From: Alligator mississippiensis
Lineage: Eukaryota; Chordata; Crocodylia; Alligatoridae
Assembly: GCF_030867095.1 (NCBI RefSeq)
Contig: NC_081831.1
Coordinates: 18,638,001 to 18,702,000 of the forward strand
Direction: 5' to 3'
Length of the DNA: 64,000 nucleotides
The notes below the pieces were generated by a model. It was not told the origin of the DNA. It searched no databases and saw only the letters and a list, made by a program, of their open reading frames with translations. Within the stretch, counting starts at the first letter, position 1. Each line of letters begins with the position of its first letter. Shown piece after piece: positions 58,724-64,000 of this stretch. The position numbers and the translations under genes were made by a program.

Positions 58724-58957
58724 ATCTAGTCCATTTTAATTCAAATATAAATAAAACTGATATATCTCAAAACCTTACTGAAGGTTTGAAATATAATTTG
58801 ATAAATATTAAATATGATACACATTGCTTATTCATTGTGATTTAGAGTTTCTTTAAGAAAAGGAATAACAATAATATTTTTTTAAAATGCAAACCTAAAG
58901 AATCTGCCTCATAATGGCCTTCTAACTCCTTCAGTTGCATGTTCAGTAGTGTGGGTC

Positions 58958-58963
<6 letters not shown>
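58602..58963. repeat. 16-bp inverted pair bounding ~330 bp and backed by mirrored microsatellites
   Basis: TGTAAAGACCCACACT (58602-58617) and its exact reverse complement AGTGTGGGTCTTTACA (58948-58963) face each other. Outside each arm lies the matching simple repeat: GT/AT on the left (58531-58602) and CA/TA on the right (58961-59010). The interior has another (TG)n at 58687-58721. Confidence 0.8.
58687..58721. repeat. (TG)n microsatellite
   Basis: Seventeen uninterrupted TG units. Confidence 0.95.
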
Positions 58964-59007
<44 letters not shown>

Positions 59008-59010
59008 CAC
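58961..59010. repeat. (CA)n microsatellite with AT tail
   Basis: AC units from 58961 to 58999, then 'atatatatacac'. It mirrors the GT/AT block at 58531-58602. Confidence 0.95.
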
Positions 59011-61539
59011 ATTCATATGTGTAATACACATATCCATGCATGAATATAGTTCTAAAAAAATCTCATACTCATTTCCAGAAAGGTATTAAAACAATATTTG
59101 TCTAAATAGAAAGTGATTTGCTTCTACATACCTTCTCTTTGTGTGTTACTGAACATAGGAGAATCCATACATTATCAGCCATAGGTTAATTACCCACTAC
59201 TGTACTGTGTCCTATTTTTCCACAGTGCCAAATTGGTCATCTATAAGCCACATCAAAGTTTTGTCCTCTTCCTTGTGAGTGTTTTTAATTTATTCAAAAG
59301 TTACATTTCTAATTGTGGCCTGAGTTTTTAGCTTTGTGTGTGGTTTTTAAATTATAACAGCAAATCGCAAAGGCAAAAAGCCCATAGCCCTGACTTTGCA
59401 GTTCCTGGATATAAATCTGACTGACTCCCGTCCCTCCCCACCCTTTCTTTTACAGTGAATAAACTTTAAAGGGACACTGTCAAAACAGCTTAGTATCAAA
59501 ATTTAGATGATGATGTATACATAGAGAAATGAGACTTAACTCAGAAATCTTAGCTAGCTACAGTACTATAAAAACACTGTTTTTCAATTGTGTTCCTTGT
59601 GGCCTTGAGCCTGCAAATATTTACACATGTGCAGGACCAGTGAGGCTTCCAGTGACCCACAGTCACTCTTATCCTTTGGGGCTTTTCTACATAACAGATT
59701 TTTGTACTTTTGTTATGTCCAACATAGAGATGTTGCTCTGGTGTAAAGCAAGATGTAGTATGACTTTTCTTTACCTTAGTCAGCAACACTCATTCAAAAA
59801 TGCATGATATCAATAAAGTTTTAAGGTATCTGAAAACTCGAGGCAGTATTTGTAAAAATACCCTCTTGCTAGATATATTAGGAGCTGCTTCGATAACTCT
59901 TATTAATAAATATTTAACATAAAAAGAACGTTATTAAAAAAAACAAATCTGGTCTGAGATCAGTGATTATTTCAGTTAAAAACTATGTTTATTGACTTTG
60001 AACATTGCCTCGTACAGCAGGAACCCTCTCCCCAAAAATACCAGCATTGCACTAGTGCACATGGAACTGTTTATTAAAGTGTCACTGTCAAAGCTGAGTG
60101 AAATGTAAAAAGTGAATTGAGCAAAAATAAGAAAATAAAAGATATAAAATGAAAGAGATAAAAACAGATTTTAAGAATTCCTCTTGTTAGTATGAAGTGT
60201 TGTTAGGAGCATAAAGTCATTTAAAAGACATATACAATATCCAGATGACAATCTTATCTTTTTAAAAACAATTTTACTTTTAATATTGTGAAAAATGATT
60301 TCATAGAGCTGAGCTACTTAACATATAAACTTGGCCACCTTTTCTTTTCACAGTGTTGCTAACCACAGTATCTAAGCTGGGTTCTGTTGATTATCTGTAA
60401 TAACTTAAAAACAGACAATGAAACAGCAGTTCTTCACAGTAATCGATCGGTGTGCCTTACAACATTTTCACGTTGGCTTCAATTTTGTTTATGAACAATG
60501 TAAGTCGAGAACTACAAGATGGTGTGGTTTTAATCCTAAAGCATGTTGTCATCGGGGGGTAATGCCAGCTTCTTACACCTTGCAAAATTGCAGCTGGGTT
60601 GGAGAGCGTGGAAGAATGAGTGAACACATGAATCCTTAGTGCGTGACTTTAGACAAGGTCTGTTGAACCTGGGGAACTCTAAATTCAAAAAGGCTGGCTG
60701 TGAGTGAGTGATTGATGAAACATGAGCAAGGCACATTCATGGATAATTCTCTGTCTTGATGGCTTGTGTCTACTGTTTATTTGAGTAAACAGTATTGCTG
60801 CATAATTCTGTAGAAGCTACATCATAAGCATATATTGACACACTTTTTCAATAACTTTTCAATTTATAAAAGCACCCATCTCCACATATGGTAACATTTC
60901 TCATTTCCCTAAGCTTACGTTTTTACTATATTTCTCACACACCACACCACAGTATATAATGCACCTTGTTTTTAAGAGGCTGGATGAGGAACAAAAATGC
61001 ATCCTGTGCAGAAACTGAGTAACAGTAGCTAAAGCTGAGCCTGCTGCCAGTCCTAGCTCCAATGCAGTGTACTATATCTGTCCCCACTTGCAAGTTGTGT
61101 ACCCAACTCCAGGGCCACATGTTCGTCCGACCCAGCATGCTGAGTCTGACCCTATCCTGGCTCCAGGACCATGTGCCAGGTTTGAGCTGGTGTGCTGGGT
61201 CCAAGCCTGTGCACCTTCCCTGGCTGCAGACTTACCCTGTATATCATCCTAGTCCAACATGGGGATATGTCATCCAGCTGAGGTGGATCCACACAAGTCT
61301 GGAAAGAACAGTAGCAATGCTAATTGGCATGGCTTCCAGAGCAATGGCAATTAATGTTGCCCTGTTGCCAAATTTCTAGACCTGTGGGGATCTGGTTTTC
61401 TTACATATAATACACATGACGAGTTTTACCACCTTGCCTTCATGAAAAGTTGTAAGCTGTGTGAGAAAATACAGCATATTGTGCAGAATATTGTATACTG
61501 GTGTTCATAAGAGCTCTGCCAGGCATGCAGGTAAAGGGA

Positions 61540-62135
61540 CAATTGATCTGATATGTGATCCATACAGTTGCACTTCCTGCCATGTGTCTCATGCATGGCA
61601 GGAGGCATGATTATGGGACTGCATGTCAGATCTCATCACGTCTTATTGACAGTGCAGGAGGAGCCTGGGATCATGATCTCTGGCTCCCCCTGCACTGGGA
61701 AGTAGCAAACTCTTGTGCCTAGGACTGGGCTGATCTGGGATCCCAGCCGGAGAGGTGCACTATACACTCCTGCCACTGGGAGCTGTCAGCTGACTTGGGT
61801 TCCAGCTGTGAGGGTGCATGGTGCACCCCTGTGGCTGGCAGCCCATATCAGCTGATGTGACTCCTAGCCATGGGAGCTCATGGTGAACCCCTGCAGTTGA
61901 GAGGCCGGATCAGCTGCTGGCTCCCCATTTCGGGACATGCCTGGTCTCACATTGTGTGTAATGGTGTGATAGAAACCAGCCACAAAGTTATTACACATTT
62001 TTATGGAATAATTTTCTGGCTTATTCCTTGTTTTATCATGCCATTAACTGACTGAATATGTGGCTGGGTCACAACTTAAGGTGTGATTAACTGGTAAATC
62101 ATGTCTTAAGACTAACAGGTGGCAGTGGCCTAAGA
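61540..62135. mobile_element. Unclassified DNA transposon, copy 2
   Basis: Same family and orientation as 20886-21623. It shares the hairpin 'cctgccatg...catggcaggagg' near the left, 'cagtgcaggaggagcctggg' and the right-hand words 'acaaagttattacac' and 'ttgttttatcatgccatta'. The interior has three loose ~60-base units around 'gctgatc...agc' (61725-61920). Ends are more decayed than in copy 1, so the limits are approximate. Confidence 0.55.
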
Positions 62136-62212
62136 GCCATCAATTTACAAAAGCTTTTTGAAATATGTAACATCTCATGTTTGGGGTGGGCATTTTAAAT
62201 GCTACCATATTT

Positions 62213-63275
62213 ACTCAAGTACAAGATAAGTCTCCCCCACCCTAGCTGGCATGGGGGGAAGCCCCCTCATCTTATAATTGCATACAATGAAATCCCACTA
62301 AATACACTATCATTAAATTGCTGCCAAAAGCAGCATGTGGTCAGCAGTGGAAACCAGCTATGAAGCAGCCAACACTGAGCATGACTATAAAACACATGGC
62401 CCACATTGAGCACTACTCATTAAGCACAGTCCCCTCACCCCTGGCTCTTTTCTTCAGTCATGGTGAGCTACAACCTTGGATATACTTCACCCAAAATCCA
62501 TCTGTCAGCCCAGTGCATATGATTAGTGTGGCCCTGCCCTCCGTGAGGTGAAGCCACTGCAGGTTACCCTGCTCTCATCTGCATATATCTTTTTGGAGCA
62601 TCCCAGGACTTGTGGTAAGAACACCCAGTTCCAGTCCTGTGTTAATTAGCTCATGAATCCTTTGTGGAAGGTATCTGGAGTACACACACATACTGAGCAG
62701 TGCTGAGCTGAGGAGTCATCATGGCTTGAAATGCTGTTGACTCTGGTGGGGCCCAGACCAATGAACTATGTGGTAAATCAACTGGCTTGGGACCAGTTTC
62801 ATGTATAGTTTGTACTGTATATAAGTAGGTGCCAAAGTGCAGCTTATGGAAAGTGTTTATGGAATACCTGTGCTAAGACTTGCACCAGTTTAAAAAAAAT
62901 GCATCAATTCTGAATAGGTTAAGTGCATGGTTAGTATATGCAAATTGCATAGCCATGTTTAATTTCAAGGTTATTATTCTTCAATTTGCTCCTCACTTCC
63001 TTGTTCTCATGGAGAGCAGGGTCTGACAGTAAAGAAAGAGGGAAGGGGCTGCCAGGGGAAAAAGTTGGGAAGCAAATAGCAAAGGGCTGCCTAACCCCCC
63101 AGATTTATTTTTCCTGCTGTAGCGGTGGGAGGGGGACAAATTTAAGAGAAACCTCCAATCAGATTCTATACCTGGAAAATTATAACAAATATATACATTT
63201 TCCATATATATAGAATTTGATTATTGGGGGGTCATCTTATAATCGGTGTTGTCCTCTATTCAAGTAAATTTGGTA
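62213..63275. mobile_element. 'taccatattta' family transposon, ~1.06 kb, both ends present
   Basis: The left end is taccatatttactcaagtac. The right end in reverse is taccaaatttacttgaatag, and further in both have a 'cttataat/attataag' word. The right part (63100-63240) contains 'gacaaatttaagagaaacct' and 'ccaatcagattctatacct', matching the copy at 25326-25775. TA may be the target. No transposase; interior 62300-62980 is not repetitive to the eye. Confidence 0.55.
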
Positions 63276-64000
63276 TTTGTGGTTCCTTCTAAATCCACTG
63301 TAGGAACTAGGTTAATGCCAAATATTATTTAATGAATGTGTATTCATTCTGGTCATCCACTTAGAATTCTGGTACATGCACTTTGTCAATCTGACAAAAC
63401 TGAATATCATCCTTGAAAGAGAGATCTCTCTGCTGTACTCGAACCCATTCATAAAATCCATTTCTACTGGTTGGTGGAAGAGAGTTAAAATGCTGTGGGC
63501 TCAGAACACAGTACTTGTTCGCAGAACTTTCATAAACAAGATGCTTAAAAAATACTGATGTAGGTTCCTATCAGTTTATTTGAGCTAGTTTGTAGTCGCT
63601 TGTGCACATGTTAGAGACTTGTTTAGAAATTAGAGTTAATCAGATGCCACTTGTTTTTCGATAAGTTTGGAAGAGAACAAGTTAGGTTAAGAGATGCTAC
63701 CTCATTTAGATCCTACTTCAACATGAAGGGCTTTCCTGCCAACATCCTGATTCATTTACAAAATTAAAATCAGTTTTCTGAACTTGGTGCAAACTCAAGT
63801 CTTTTATCCCAAGGGGGAAAGAAAACCTCTGGAAGTTCTGAAAATTACTTAAAGTTGAACTTAAGTGCATATATATTTACATGGGTTCATATGCATATCA
63901 CTAACAGCAAATGCTTATAGTATATGAAGCTGAATTTTCATTCATGGGGGAAGGGAGTAAGCTTAGAGAATGTGTTTCATTTTATCAGTACAAGGCTGGG

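Larger units (their letters stand above)
26231..64000 (+). other. COX10: COX10 intron 4 (incomplete, runs off the window)
   Basis: At least 37.7 kb. I looked for the next exon, which should start FFEVPFDSN-like and contain MNRTKNRPL, and did not see it. Repeats are listed separately. Stretches in which I see nothing definite are 26280-26670, 29160-29645, 31610-33070, 33490-35320, 35475-36680, 36790-37740, 38230-38980, 40100-40640, 41855-44795, 46450-52800, 53430-53700, 53890-56090, 56145-58110, 58165-58525, 59015-61500 and 63280-64000. GC-rich sequence at 27610-28050, ending 'ccggttgacaacccctgcc', is probably another DNA-transposon relic. Confidence 0.6.

Overview
The window is nuclear DNA from a vertebrate, and the repeat content points to a sauropsid. 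It is dominated by CR1 LINE copies ending in the 'catagattcatag...ggaagggacc' type 3' tail, hAT-like and Tigger-like DNA transposons, and a few old MIR-like SINEs. The mix looks most like a crocodilian (Alligator-like) genome. A turtle is not excluded; the species is an inference.

One protein-coding gene is recognisable: COX10, mitochondrial protoheme IX farnesyltransferase (heme O synthase), on the + strand. A CpG-rich promoter lies at about 3060-3720, with two ETS/GABP-type sites and a YY1-type site. Coding exons 2, 3 and 4 are at 5573-5697, 8365-8689 and 26106-26230. Splice phases agree across all three (phase 1, 0, 1, 0), and the sequence aligns with human residues ~15-208. Exon 1 is not settled: the obvious ATG in the promoter runs into a stop after six codons, and two alternative first-exon models are described. 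The gene continues past the right edge, so intron 4 is at least 37.7 kb and no later exon was seen. The catalytic membrane core is mostly outside the window.

Region by region: 1-3000 holds a GC-rich repeat with a Tigger-like end, an AT-rich repeat, a short Tigger-like MITE and a G-rich hairpin cluster. 3060-3720 is the promoter CpG island. Intron 1 (3.6-5.6 kb) is mostly unique sequence. Intron 2 (5.7-8.4 kb) holds a 0.7 kb palindromic DNA transposon. Intron 3 (8.7-26.1 kb) holds four CR1 fragments, one nested inside a hAT-like element, plus two hAT-type elements and further repeats. Intron 4 (26.2 kb to the end) holds six more CR1 pieces, one with a 532-codon open reverse-transcriptase frame. 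It also holds a hAT element with target duplications, a Tigger-like element inside a minisatellite-bearing repeat, several perfect hairpins and dense dinucleotide microsatellites at 56-59 kb. No tRNA, rRNA, CRISPR or prokaryotic feature is present. I found no convincing new biological system; the most unusual objects are the compound palindrome at 6.4-7.1 kb, the mirrored microsatellite pair at 58.5-59.0 kb and the perfect hairpins at 42.2 and 53.8 kb.
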